Shown here: piece by piece, positions 7,952 through 16,292 of the stretch
Position numbering within the stretch: the first letter of the stretch is position 1
Layout of the letters: each line of letters begins with the position of its first letter
Assembly: GCA_018110785.1 (NCBI GenBank)
Contig: JAGBHD010000007.1
Location: forward strand, 1 to 51,246
DNA from: Oscillospiraceae bacterium
Lineage (GTDB): Bacteria; Bacillota; Clostridia; Oscillospirales; JAGBHD01
Length of the DNA: 51,246 bases
Reading direction: 5' to 3'
Notes under the pieces: model-generated
The model's input: only the letters and a program-made list of their open reading frames with translations
Told to the model about the DNA's origin: nothing
The model's database searches: none
Translations under genes and position numbers: made by a program

Positions 7952-7989
7952 TTACGCTAAAAAATCCTTATGAGAAGTAGCGTAAAGTC
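7952..7989. repeat. Right arm of the inverted repeat flanking the fic region
   Basis: AATCCTTATGAGAAGT at 7963-7978 is the exact reverse complement of the left arm at 6531-6546, and an outer TAAAGTC (7983-7989) matches the left GACTTTA. This arm is also enclosed by its own 8-bp inverted repeat, TTACGCTA (7952-7959) with TAGCGTAA (7978-7985), so it can form a stem-loop. No obvious target-site duplication is visible outside the arms. Confidence 0.7.
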
Positions 7990-8023
7990 ACATTTTTTAT
8001 TTTCCTGTTAGATTGTTAAACTG

Positions 8024-8052
8024 TTGACATTCTCGGCAGAGGGATTTATAAT
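8024..8052 (+). promoter_or_regulatory. Perfect consensus sigma-A promoter for the fucO-like gene
   Basis: TTGACA (8024-8029) and TATAAT (8047-8052) are separated by exactly 17 bases. An AAAGGA ribosome binding site follows at 8087-8092. No operator-like inverted repeat is seen over the promoter, so strong constitutive expression is likely. Confidence 0.85.
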
Positions 8053-8102
8053 AAAAATAAGAGCCTTAGAGATAAATTTAATTTTGAAAGGACGAAAAAC
8101 CT

Positions 8103-9248
8103 ATGAACAAATTTATGTTAAATGAAACCTCTTATCATGGCGCAGGAGCCATCAGCGTTATACCCGATGAGATTAAAGCGCGCGGCTTTAATAAAGTCTT
8201 TGTTGCTACCGATCCCGATCTTATCCGTTTCGGAATTTCCAAAAAGGTAACCGACCTTTTAGAAAAAGCAGGAATAGAATACAGCATCTATTCCGATATT
8301 AAAGCTAACCCTACAGTTGAGAATGTTCAGGGCGGAGTTAAAGCCTTTAAAGAAGCAAAAGCAGATGTAATTGTTGCTATCGGCGGCGGAAGCGCAATGG
8401 ATACCGCTAAAGCTATCGGTATTATTATAACAAACCCCGAATTCGAAGATGTTCGTTCCTTAGAGGGCGTAGCTCCTACTAAGAACCCTTCAGTTCCGAT
8501 TATCGCCGTTCCTACAACAGCAGGAACTGCCGCAGAGGTTACAATCAACTATGTTATAACCGATGTTCAGAAAAAGCCCAAATTCGTTTGCGTTGATGCT
8601 CATGATATCCCCGTAGTAGCAGTTGTTGATCCTGAAATGATGTCAACAATGCCTCCTGCATTAACCGCGGCAACAGGTCTTGATGCTTTAACCCATGCAA
8701 TCGAAGGCTATATAACAAAAGGCGCTTGGGAGCTTTCCGATATGTTCCATTTAAAGGCTATCGAAATTATCTCCCGTTCTCTCCGCGGAGCAGTAGCTAA
8801 TACCGCTGAGGGAAGAGAGGGAATGGCTCTCGGTCAGTATATCGCAGGAATGGGATTCTCTAATGTAGGTCTCGGTGTTGACCATTCTATGGCTCATACC
8901 CTTTCTGCTTATTATGATATGCCTCACGGTAAAGCTTGCGCAACCCTTTTACCCGCAGTTATGGAGTATAATGCTCCCTTTACAGGCGAGAAATATCGCG
9001 AAATTGCAAGAGCTATGGGCGTTAAAGGTGTTGACGAAATGACAGCTGATGAGTATAGAAAGGCAGCGGTTGATGCAGTTGCAACTCTTGCTTCCGATGT
9101 TGGTGTTGAATGCTCCTTAAAGGGCATAGCAAAAGAAGAGGATATACATCAGATGTCTGTTGATGCTTATGCAGATGCTTGCCGTCCCGGAAATCCGAGA
9201 GAAACAAGCGTTGAAGATATAGAAGCTATCTACAAAAGCTTAATGTAA
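8103..9248 (+). CDS. fucO: Lactaldehyde reductase (iron-containing alcohol dehydrogenase)
   Basis: A group III, iron-dependent alcohol dehydrogenase. FucO reduces L-lactaldehyde to 1,2-propanediol with NADH in anaerobic fucose and rhamnose use. The protein resembles E. coli FucO over its whole length, for example PEFEDVRSLEG, AVPTTAGTAAEVTINYVITD, DALTHAIEGYIT and GQYIAGMGFSNVGLG. The NAD-binding GGGSAMDTAKAIG is present, as are the metal ligands Asp and His of DALTH and the His residues of MAH and MPHG. Length is 381 residues, as in the family. It is a single-gene unit with its own promoter and terminator and a smooth, highly expressed-looking codon choice. A broader alcohol/aldehyde reductase role is possible; the fucose operon at 33.4-37.3 kb makes the lactaldehyde role attractive. 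Confidence 0.9.
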   Translation: MNKFMLNETSYHGAGAISVIPDEIKARGFNKVFVATDPDLIRFGISKKVTDLLEKAGIEYSIYSDIKANPTVENVQGGVKAFKEAKADVIVAIGGGSAMDTAKAIGIIITNPEFEDVRSLEGVAPTKNPSVPIIAVPTTAGTAAEVTINYVITDVQKKPKFVCVDAHDIPVVAVVDPEMMSTMPPALTAATGLDALTHAIEGYITKGAWELSDMFHLKAIEIISRSLRGAVANTAEGREGMALGQYIAGMGFSNVGLGVDHSMAHTLSAYYDMPHGKACATLLPAVMEYNAPFTGEKYREIARAMGVKGVDEMTADEYRKAAVDAVATLASDVGVECSLKGIAKEEDIHQMSVDAYADACRPGNPRETSVEDIEAIYKSLM

Positions 9249-9256
9249 AATATTTT

Positions 9257-9286
9257 AAAAGCCCTCGAAAGAGGGCTTTTTATTTG
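9257..9286 (+). terminator. Terminator after fucO
   Basis: AAAAGCCCTC (9257-9266) pairs with GAGGGCTTTT (9271-9280) around a GAAA tetraloop and is followed by TATTT. Confidence 0.9.
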
Positions 9287-9312
9287 CATTTAATAGGAAC
9301 TATTATTATAAT
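9284..9312 (+). promoter_or_regulatory. Probable promoter for trmO
   Basis: TTGCAT (9284-9289) and TATAAT (9307-9312) are 17 bases apart. GGAGGGG at 9319-9325 follows as the ribosome binding site. Confidence 0.6.
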
Positions 9313-9330
9313 AGTCTTGGAGGGGATATA

Positions 9331-10005
9331 ATGGAAATAAAACCGATTGCATATATTGAAACCGATTTTAAGGAGAAGTTTGGAATACCTCGCCAAAGCG
9401 GCAGAGTTTCTTCTGTCGGAAGAATTGTTTTCGAACCTGAATTCAGGGTATCTGAGGCTATTAGAGGGATAGAGGAGTTTTCTCATCTTTGGCTTATATT
9501 CGATTTTTCTGAGTGTCATAGAGAAGAGTTTTCTCCAACAGTTCGTCCGCCAAGACTAGGCGGAAATAAAAGAATGGGCGTTTTTGCAAGTCGTTCTCCT
9601 TTCAGACCTAATTCCTTGGGCCTTTCCTCTGTTCGACTTTTAAGTATCCAAAAAACTGAAACCGAGGGAGAGGTTTTAATAGTTTCAGGAGCCGATCTTT
9701 TATCGGGAACACCGATTTATGATATAAAGCCATACCTCCCCTTTACAGATTGTCATTCCGATGCTGTCGGCGGTTATGCAGATGATTTTAAAGACTATAA
9801 ATTATCGGTTTCTTTCCCCGAAAAGCTTCTGTTAAAGGTCGAAGAAAAAAAGAGAGAAACCCTTATCGCGATTTTGGAGGAAGACCCTCGCCCCTCTTAT
9901 CAGAATGATGCTGAAAGGATATATAAATTTCGGTTTTCAAACTATGAAATTGGCTTTAAGGTTATTGATAAAATAGTTTTTGTAATTTCTGTCGAAAAGG
10001 CTTGA
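9331..10005 (+). CDS. trmO: tRNA (N6-threonylcarbamoyladenosine37-N6)-methyltransferase
   Basis: TrmO (TsaA/YaeB family) methylates t6A37 of tRNA with S-adenosylmethionine, a decoding refinement. The protein shows the family's distinctive beta-barrel motifs: RQSGRVSSVGRIVFEPEFR near residue 24, the catalytic and cofactor block RPPRLGGNKRMGVFASRSPFRPNSLGLS near residue 73, and GTPIYDIKPYLPFTDCH near residue 128. A C-terminal domain makes it 224 residues, a normal two-domain length. The start is set by the GGAGGGG site. It is monocistronic; the promoter of the next gene overlaps its last codons. Confidence 0.94.
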   Translation: MEIKPIAYIETDFKEKFGIPRQSGRVSSVGRIVFEPEFRVSEAIRGIEEFSHLWLIFDFSECHREEFSPTVRPPRLGGNKRMGVFASRSPFRPNSLGLSSVRLLSIQKTETEGEVLIVSGADLLSGTPIYDIKPYLPFTDCHSDAVGGYADDFKDYKLSVSFPEKLLLKVEEKKRETLIAILEEDPRPSYQNDAERIYKFRFSNYEIGFKVIDKIVFVISVEKA

Positions 10006-10030
10006 CTGAAATTTTTTAGGATAGTATAAT
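10002..10030 (+). promoter_or_regulatory. Promoter for the metallophosphoesterase gene
   Basis: TTGACT (10002-10007), overlapping the trmO stop codon, and TATAAT (10025-10030) are 17 bases apart. The leader to the start codon is about 60 bases and contains a weak GCGGTT/AACCGC pairing. Confidence 0.75.
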
Positions 10031-10097
10031 GAAGCAAATAGCGGCGGTTTTTGGAGTTTTTAGAGAATAGGGGTTAACCGCAGAATGGAGAAAAATT

Positions 10098-11201
10098 ATG
10101 AGCGAAGTAATTAAAAGAAATTATTTAAGCGAGCAGTATCTTTGTGCGGCAAAAAAGAATTTTACTCTTCAGAACAATCTTTCAAATTCAAATTCAAAGG
10201 TTTTAATAGGTCATTTTTCCGATATACACACCGATAGAGAGCGTTTCAGAAATGCTATGAAGCTTTTCGAGCGCTATAGCCCTGATTTTGTTATCCATAC
10301 AGGCGACACAGTCCGCTGGAATACAGATGATGATAGCTCCTTTTTCTATGCCGATATAGATAAAAGACCTTTTCCTATCTATAACTGCATAGGAAACCAC
10401 GAAACCTTTAATAATACCCGAACAAACTCTAATGAAGAGCTTTATGAAAGATTTATAAAGCCTCTTCCAAACATAATAAACGAGGACGAAAAATGCTATT
10501 ACTATGCCGATGATGATAAGCATAAAATCAGAGTAATTGCGCTTCATAATTACGAATATTATACACCCGAAGCCCCCCAATATTTAAGAAACTGGTATGC
10601 TTTCTTGCAGCCGCAGTGCGATTGGCTTATTAAAACACTTAAAGATGCTGCAGAAAAGGATTTAAGCGTTATAATCTTCGACCATGAGGGCGATGAAAGA
10701 ATACCGCCTAATCATAATGATTTGTGCTTTACTCAGAGATATGCTCCGAGTAGTCCTTGGGGACCGCCTAAATTTCGCCGCCAGAACAGACCGCATATCG
10801 TAAATGATATTGTTGATGCATTTAAACACGGCAAGGCGCTCAAGAAAGAATACGAATGGAAAGATTTCGGTCAAACCGTAAAGGTTGATACAGTATTCGA
10901 GAAAAAAGGCGATTTTATCTGCCATTTAAGCGGTCATTTCCATGGCGATTTCGTAGGCTTCTTGCCGTCATACCCCGATCAGCTTTCTATAACAATGACC
11001 TGCTCGGCTTGTTATCCTGAGGGAGGACATAATTTCGGTGAGGAGCTTTCCGACCTTCCCCGTATTCCCGGAACAGTTTCGGAAGATGCTGTTAACTTTT
11101 ATACTATAGATAAAGAAAAAAGAACTATCTCTATAGTTCGTTTCGGTGCAATAGTAAACGACGAAATGAAAATGAGAGTCGGCTTAAAGCTGAATTACTA
11201 A
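10098..11201 (+). CDS. Calcineurin-like metallophosphoesterase
   Basis: A two-metal phosphoesterase of unknown substrate. The metal-binding motifs appear in order: SDIHTD near residue 42, HTGDTVRW near residue 68, CIGNHETF near residue 97, FDHEGDE in the middle and the final GHFHGD near residue 280. No signal peptide or transmembrane helix is apparent, so it should act in the cytoplasm. The start has GGAG at 10087-10090 in front of ATG. At 367 residues it is longer than the minimal fold, with extra loops such as RYAPSSPWGPPKFRRQ that may define the substrate. It is a single-gene unit with its own promoter and a shared downstream terminator. Confidence 0.85.
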   Translation: MSEVIKRNYLSEQYLCAAKKNFTLQNNLSNSNSKVLIGHFSDIHTDRERFRNAMKLFERYSPDFVIHTGDTVRWNTDDDSSFFYADIDKRPFPIYNCIGNHETFNNTRTNSNEELYERFIKPLPNIINEDEKCYYYADDDKHKIRVIALHNYEYYTPEAPQYLRNWYAFLQPQCDWLIKTLKDAAEKDLSVIIFDHEGDERIPPNHNDLCFTQRYAPSSPWGPPKFRRQNRPHIVNDIVDAFKHGKALKKEYEWKDFGQTVKVDTVFEKKGDFICHLSGHFHGDFVGFLPSYPDQLSITMTCSACYPEGGHNFGEELSDLPRIPGTVSEDAVNFYTIDKEKRTISIVRFGAIVNDEMKMRVGLKLNY

Positions 11202-11214
11202 TTATGAAGATAAA

Positions 11215-11262
11215 TAAAAAAATTAATCCCTTTCGGACTAAAACCGAAAGGGATTAAATATT
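11215..11262. terminator. Bidirectional terminator between convergent genes
   Basis: TTAATCCCTTTCGG (11223-11236) pairs perfectly with CCGAAAGGGATTAA (11244-11257). A-rich sequence lies on the left and T-rich on the right, so it serves both the phosphoesterase and the minus-strand CofE-like gene. Confidence 0.9.
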
Positions 11263-11946
11263 TTATATAGCTCTTATAATTCCGCATGGGGTTTTCTGAG
11301 TCGATTGACCGAGTGGGTTATCGCTTAAAATTTTCGCTAACCATTCTTCGGTAATTTCAGGGTCGCTTGTGCCGCAAAGGGTGCAAGAGATAGGATTGGC
11401 ATCAACTATAACAACGGGTGTTCCCAGCGCCCGAGCAGCTCTTTTTGCATCTTCGTTAGGATTTAAAACAGATAAAACTATCTGCTGATCGTAAGGCGGG
11501 ATAGTTCTTAAAGAGGGACCGTCAATATGACTTACCTTAGTTCCCGCGATTATATAAAACCAACCTCTCTTGCGAAAAGCCTTTCCTATAGCGCCCGCCG
11601 CTGCCGCAAAAAGAATTCGAACAGCGCCAACCTCGTCTATAGCTGCCTGCATCGTTTGAGGAAGCCCTAAGCCCTCTGAATAGGTCGGCTCTACATATTT
11701 GGAAAGCATTCTCGCAAATCGGGAAACCTTAACGTCTTCAAGCTTTATTGTTCGCCCTTGAGAGCAAGCAACCATTTTTTCGCTTATGAAAACGATATCG
11801 CCTTTTTGCAAAAGCGGGGCGGCATATTCCCTTAAAACCTCTATAAAATCAGTCTCAGCCGTTACAAGGCAGGTTTTAACGGGAATTCGCTCGTATTTTT
11901 TTCCGTCTAAAACAACCGACGGTTTTTCATTTATATTTTCTGACAT
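11263..11946 (-). CDS. CofE-like (F420-0:gamma-glutamyl ligase family) protein
   Basis: The protein matches the F420_ligase (CofE) fold family, whose founding members add glutamate to coenzyme F420-0 using GTP. Visible family traits are the early GDIVFISEKMVACSQGR, the central AAAGAIGKAFRKRGWFYIIAG and the acidic VVIVDANPISC. The last part holds paired cysteines (SCTLCGT). At 227 residues it is the length of a minimal CofE. Members occur in Clostridia that are not known to make F420, where the reaction is unknown. It lies 12 bases downstream of trpS on the same strand, so the two are almost certainly co-transcribed. I call the family, not the reaction. Confidence 0.8.
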   Translation of the reverse strand: MSENINEKPSVVLDGKKYERIPVKTCLVTAETDFIEVLREYAAPLLQKGDIVFISEKMVACSQGRTIKLEDVKVSRFARMLSKYVEPTYSEGLGLPQTMQAAIDEVGAVRILFAAAAGAIGKAFRKRGWFYIIAGTKVSHIDGPSLRTIPPYDQQIVLSVLNPNEDAKRAARALGTPVVIVDANPISCTLCGTSDPEITEEWLAKILSDNPLGQSTQKTPCGIIRAI

Positions 11947-11958
11947 AATTTTCTCCGT

Positions 11959-12966
11959 TTAAAAAGGTTTTTTAATAAAACCGCATTTTTTATAAACCTT
12001 GTCAAGAGTTCTGAAAGAAATCTTGTTTGCCATCTCAGCGCCCTTGGTATAGCAGTTTTCTAAATATGCCTTGTCGGCAGAATAGCGCTTGTAATTTTCT
12101 CTGATAGGACGAAGCGCATCGGAAACAGCCTCACCTACAGCGGCTTTAAAGTCGCCATAGCCTTTGCCATCGAATTCTCTTTCAATTTCGTCGAAGCTTT
12201 TGCCTGTAACTGAGGCGTAAATTGCCATAAGGTTGTTTATTCCGTCTTTTCCTTCCGAGTATCTTACGATAGAATCAGAATCGGTAACCGCGCGTTTAAA
12301 TTTGCGCATAATAACATCGGGCTCATCTAAAATAGCAACAAATCCGTTAGGATTTTCGTCCGACTTGGACATTTTCTTTGTAGGATCAGCTAAAGACATT
12401 ATTCTTGCGCCCGTTTTCGGAATATAAGGCTCGGGTATTTTAAAGGTATCTCCGCAAACCGAATTAAATCTTGCCGCAATATCGCGAGCAAGCTCTAAAT
12501 GCTGCTTCTGGTCAGCCCCAACAGGCACCATATCTGTTTGATAAAGCAAAATGTCGGCTGCCATTAAAACAGGATATGTGAAAAGACCGGCATTGATATT
12601 ATCGGCGTGTCGCGCGGATTTATCCTTAAACTGAGTCATTCTCGATAACTCCCCAAACTGAGTAAAGCAGGAAAGCACCCAAGAAAGCTCAGCATGTCGT
12701 GCAACATGGCTCTGAATAAATAAAATAGATTTATCGGGATCTATTCCGCAGGCGAGAAGAAGCGCATAAGAATTTAAAATCTGCTGACGGAGTTTTGTCG
12801 GGTCCTGACGAACAGTTATAGCGTGCATATCAACAACGGAGAAAAGACAATCGAAGTCTTTCTGCAAATCATTCCAGTTTTTAATAGCTCCGATATAGTT
12901 TCCTAAGGTAAAAACACCCGTCGGCTGAATGCCGCTGAATATTCTTTTTTTCTGAATTTCTTCCAT
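11959..12966 (-). CDS. trpS: Tryptophanyl-tRNA synthetase
   Basis: Charges tRNA-Trp with tryptophan. Class I signatures are clear: the HIGH-type TLGNYIGAIKNW near residue 21 and KMSKSDENPNG near residue 200. The conserved SGIQPTG lies just before the first motif, and GADQKQHLELARDIA precedes the KMSKS loop. Length is 335 residues, as for bacterial TrpS. It is transcribed away from glgB. The roughly 200-base divergent region shows no clear T-box, so tRNA-sensing control is not supported here. Confidence 0.97.
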   Translation of the reverse strand: MEEIQKKRIFSGIQPTGVFTLGNYIGAIKNWNDLQKDFDCLFSVVDMHAITVRQDPTKLRQQILNSYALLLACGIDPDKSILFIQSHVARHAELSWVLSCFTQFGELSRMTQFKDKSARHADNINAGLFTYPVLMAADILLYQTDMVPVGADQKQHLELARDIAARFNSVCGDTFKIPEPYIPKTGARIMSLADPTKKMSKSDENPNGFVAILDEPDVIMRKFKRAVTDSDSIVRYSEGKDGINNLMAIYASVTGKSFDEIEREFDGKGYGDFKAAVGEAVSDALRPIRENYKRYSADKAYLENCYTKGAEMANKISFRTLDKVYKKCGFIKKPF

Positions 12967-13087
12967 AATTTACTCCGTTTCTGCAAGCTTATCGCTTATA
13001 TTATAGATAACAACAGGATTATTTTAGCATATTGTAACAAACAATGAAAGGGTTTTTTGTATTTTTGACGAAATAGACGAATTTCGA

Positions 13088-13116
13088 TTGAAAATTTTTA
13101 TAACTTATGATAAAAT
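13088..13116 (+). promoter_or_regulatory. Possible promoter for the glg operon
   Basis: TTGAAA (13088-13093) and TAAAAT (13111-13116) are 17 bases apart, followed by a very AT-rich leader. TATAGT at about 13120 is an alternative -10 region. Confidence 0.45.
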
Positions 13117-13184
13117 TGTTATAGTATAGGAATACATTTTGGGCAAAATAAATAGAATTTATATTGTATGTAAAGGAAAATAAA

Positions 13185-15095
13185 ATGAAAAGTAAAAATG
13201 ATGTTCCTATCTACCTCTTCAAAGAGGGTACAAATTTTAAATCCTATGAATTTTTCGGAGCCCATAAAAAGGGAAAAGATATAGTTTTCAGAGTTTATGC
13301 TCCCAATGCAAAATATGTTTCGGTAGTCGGCGATTTTAACGGTTGGAATACCGAAAGCAGTCCAATGGAGCAAATAGGAAACAGCGGAGTTTTTGAAAAA
13401 ACCATATCAGGTGTTAATAGGTTTGATAATTATAAATATTTTATAGTAAGCTATAATGGAAAAGAGTTTATGAAGGCAGATCCTTTTGCGTTCCATTCAG
13501 AAACAAGACCTAAAACCGCCTCTAAGGTATATCCATTAGAAGAGTTTAGCTGGACTGATGAAGAGTGGTTAGAAAGCCGAAAGCAAAAGGATACCTTTAA
13601 AAGCCCGATGAATATATATGAGGTCCATTTAGGCTCTTGGAAGCAGTATGATACCGAATATGAGTTTGACCGATTTTTAAACTATAGAAAGATAGCCGAC
13701 GAGCTTTCTTTATATGTTAAAGAAATGGGATATACCCATATAGAGCTTCTTCCTATAGCCGAATTTCCATATGACGGCTCTTGGGGGTATCAGGTAACAT
13801 CCTATTTCGCACCTACAAGCCGATTTGGAGAACCAAAGGATTTTATGTATTTTGTTAATAAAATGCATAAAGAGGGAATAGGAGTTATTCTCGATTGGGT
13901 ACCTGCCCATTTTCCGAAAGACGAGCACGGACTTGCCGAATTCGATGGAAGTCCCCTTTATGAATATTCCGATTATTTAAAAAAGGAGCATAAATCTTGG
14001 GGTACGTATGTTTTTGATTACGGAAAAGCAGAAGTCAGAAGCTTTCTTGTATCAAGTGCCTATTTTTGGCTCAATAAATATCATATCGACGGGCTCAGAG
14101 TTGATGCAGTAGCCTCTATGTTATATCTTGATTACGATAGACAAGGCGGTAATTGGAGAGCTAATATCTATGGCGGCAACGAAAATTTAGAGGCAATAGA
14201 TTTTCTGAAAGCTCTTAACTCAACAATCGGGAAAGAGGTTCAGGGCGCCTTGATGATAGCCGAGGAGTCAACAGCATTTCCGCTTGTAACCCGTCCGCCC
14301 GAAATAGGTGGCTTGGGATTTCATTATAAATGGAATATGGGTTGGATGAACGATGTTTTGTCCTATATGGAAAAAGACCCTATATATAGAAAATATCATC
14401 ATAATAAGCTTACCTTTTCTTTGCTTTATGCCTTTTCGGAAAATTTTATTCTCCCCATATCCCATGATGAGGTGGTTTATGAAAAGCGTTCGCTTTTAGA
14501 TAAAATGACGGGAAGCTATGAGGAAAAATTTTCATCTGACAGAGCTTTCTTAGCATATATGATGGCGCATCCGGGTAAAAAACTAAATTTTATGGGAAAC
14601 GAAATAGGACAGTTTAACGAATGGAACTATAGAAGAGAATTAGATTGGAATTTGCTCAACTTCCCGATGCACCAAAAATTCAAAGAATTTAATAAAGATT
14701 TAAATAATTTCTATAAAAATACCCCTGCATTTTATGAAATCGAATCCTCTTGGGAGGGCTTTCGCTGGATCGTAAGCGATGACAGTGAGCAGAGCGTTAT
14801 TTCATTTATGCGAACAGATGAAAAAGGGGAAAGCATTATTGTAGTTTGTAATTTCTGTCCGGTTATGCGGGAAAGCTATAAAATCGGTGTACCCGAGACA
14901 GGAAAATATAAAGTGGTTTTCTCAACCGATGAAACAAAATACGGAGGAAACGGTTGCGGAGCTGATACCTATGAGGCTCATGAAACGCCGATGCATGGCT
15001 TCATAAATAGTATCGACCTTACTTTACCGCCGCTATCTGTGATTTATTTGGCGAAAACCGAAGAACAAAACAAAAGAGGGATTAGTTTATGTTGA
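13185..15095 (+). CDS. glgB: 1,4-alpha-glucan branching enzyme
   Basis: Makes alpha-1,6 branches in glycogen. An N-terminal CBM48-type beta domain ([20 protein letters not shown]) is followed by the GH13 barrel. The catalytic residues are seen as Asp307 (GLRVDAVAS), Glu360 (AEEST) and Asp428 (SHDEVV). A C-terminal beta domain ends the protein at about 636 residues, the usual length. A longer frame starts at TTG 13164, but ATG 13185 has AAAGGAA (13172-13178) at good spacing and is preferred. Its end overlaps the start of glgC by 7 bases, which implies translational coupling in a glgB-glgC-glgD operon. Confidence 0.96.
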   Translation: MKSKNDVPIYLFKEGTNFKSYEFFGAHKKGKDIVFRVYAPNAKYVSVVGDFNGWNTESSPMEQIGNSGVFEKTISGVNRFDNYKYFIVSYNGKEFMKADPFAFHSETRPKTASKVYPLEEFSWTDEEWLESRKQKDTFKSPMNIYEVHLGSWKQYDTEYEFDRFLNYRKIADELSLYVKEMGYTHIELLPIAEFPYDGSWGYQVTSYFAPTSRFGEPKDFMYFVNKMHKEGIGVILDWVPAHFPKDEHGLAEFDGSPLYEYSDYLKKEHKSWGTYVFDYGKAEVRSFLVSSAYFWLNKYHIDGLRVDAVASMLYLDYDRQGGNWRANIYGGNENLEAIDFLKALNSTIGKEVQGALMIAEESTAFPLVTRPPEIGGLGFHYKWNMGWMNDVLSYMEKDPIYRKYHHNKLTFSLLYAFSENFILPISHDEVVYEKRSLLDKMTGSYEEKFSSDRAFLAYMMAHPGKKLNFMGNEIGQFNEWNYRRELDWNLLNFPMHQKFKEFNKDLNNFYKNTPAFYEIESSWEGFRWIVSDDSEQSVISFMRTDEKGESIIVVCNFCPVMRESYKIGVPETGKYKVVFSTDETKYGGNGCGADTYEAHETPMHGFINSIDLTLPPLSVIYLAKTEEQNKRGISLC

Positions 15096-16291
15096 GAAAA
15101 AAAGAATGTATCGCAATGTTGCTCGCAGGCGGACAAGGAAGCAGACTTAAGGTTTTAACCGAGAATATCGCAAAACCTGCTATTCCTTACGGCGGAAAAT
15201 ATCGAATTATTGATTTTCCGCTTTCCAACTGTGTAAACTCCGGAATTGATACTGTAGGGGTTTTAACGCAGTATCAACCGCTTGTGTTGAATGAATATAT
15301 CGGCGGCGGCGAGCCTTGGGACTTAGACCGCGTAGGCGGAGGAGTTCATGTTTTGCCGCCTTATCAGAAAACAGGCAAGTCGGATTGGTATAAGGGAACG
15401 GCAAATGCGATTTATCAGAATATTCCCTTTATTGATAGATACGACCCCGAATATGTGTTAGTTCTTTCAGGCGACCATATCTATAAGATGGACTATAATT
15501 CAATGCTGACAGAGCATAAGGCTCGCTCGGCGGATTGTACTATCGCAGTTATGGAAGTTCCGATGGACGAAGCGAGCCGTTTCGGAATTATGAATGCAAA
15601 AGAAGACGGAACTATCTATGAATTCGAGGAGAAACCCAAAAACCCAAAAAGCAATTTAGCTTCAATGGGTATTTACATATTCTCTTGGAAAAAAATGAGA
15701 AAATATCTTATCGACGATGAGAATGATGAAAAATCTCATAAAGACTTTGGCCACGATATAATCCCCGCAATGCTTAATAAGGGCGAAAAGCTTATAGCTT
15801 ATCGTTTTGAGGGATACTGGAAAGATGTTGGAACAATAGATAGCTTATGGGATGCCAATATGGACCTTATAAATCCCAATGTTCCTATGAATCTCCATGA
15901 TAAAAATTGGAAGATATATTCGAGAAATCCTGCTTCTCCGCCTCAGTATATTTCCGAAAAGGCAGAGATTGAGGATTGTATGATATCCGATGGCTCTAAA
16001 GTTTATGGTAAGGTAAACTTCTCAGTTATCTATACCAATGTTACTATTGAAGAGGGCGCAGTTGTTACCGACAGTATAGTAATGCCGGGCGCGGTGATTA
16101 AAAAGGATGCGGTTGTCGAGTATGCGATAATCGGCGAGAATGCAGTAGTTTCCGAGAAATCCAAAATAGGCGGCAGACCTGAAAACTATTTAGATAAAGA
16201 ATGGGGCGTTTGTGTTGTAGGTCCCGATGCTGTTTTAGAAAAAGGAACTGTTTTAGAGCCTGCGGGAATGATCGGTAAGGAGGAAAACTAA
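15089..16291 (+). CDS. glgC: Glucose-1-phosphate adenylyltransferase, catalytic subunit
   Basis: Forms ADP-glucose from glucose 1-phosphate and ATP, the committed step of glycogen synthesis. The N-terminal nucleotidyltransferase motif [20 protein letters not shown] is intact, and [20 protein letters not shown] follows. [10 protein letters not shown] lies at the sugar-phosphate site. The C-terminal third is a left-handed beta-helix of hexapeptide repeats ([20 protein letters not shown]). Length is 400 residues. It sits between glgB (7-base overlap) and glgD (1 base between), and GlgC and GlgD probably form a mixed tetramer, as in other Firmicutes. Confidence 0.96.
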   Translation: MLRKKECIAMLLAGGQGSRLKVLTENIAKPAIPYGGKYRIIDFPLSNCVNSGIDTVGVLTQYQPLVLNEYIGGGEPWDLDRVGGGVHVLPPYQKTGKSDWYKGTANAIYQNIPFIDRYDPEYVLVLSGDHIYKMDYNSMLTEHKARSADCTIAVMEVPMDEASRFGIMNAKEDGTIYEFEEKPKNPKSNLASMGIYIFSWKKMRKYLIDDENDEKSHKDFGHDIIPAMLNKGEKLIAYRFEGYWKDVGTIDSLWDANMDLINPNVPMNLHDKNWKIYSRNPASPPQYISEKAEIEDCMISDGSKVYGKVNFSVIYTNVTIEEGAVVTDSIVMPGAVIKKDAVVEYAIIGENAVVSEKSKIGGRPENYLDKEWGVCVVGPDAVLEKGTVLEPAGMIGKEEN

Positions 16292-16292
16292 G

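Larger units (their letters stand above)
7819..8023. other. Non-coding stretch between the small ORF and the fucO promoter
   Basis: The non-coding gap from 7819 to 8102 contains the hairpin at 7908-7935, the right inverted-repeat arm at 7952-7989 and, beyond this stretch, the fucO promoter. I see no credible gene in it apart from the possible shifted remnant mentioned for the 54-residue ORF. Confidence 0.5.

Noticed and set aside
6508-8102. Integrase- or transposase-encoding mobile element
   Set aside because: No transposase or integrase frame is present between the inverted repeats and no clear target duplication is seen, so I list repeats and a possible cassette only.
12967-13184. T-box leader of trpS
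   Set aside because: The 200-base divergent region shows no T-box sequence or anticodon-loop structure that I can support.
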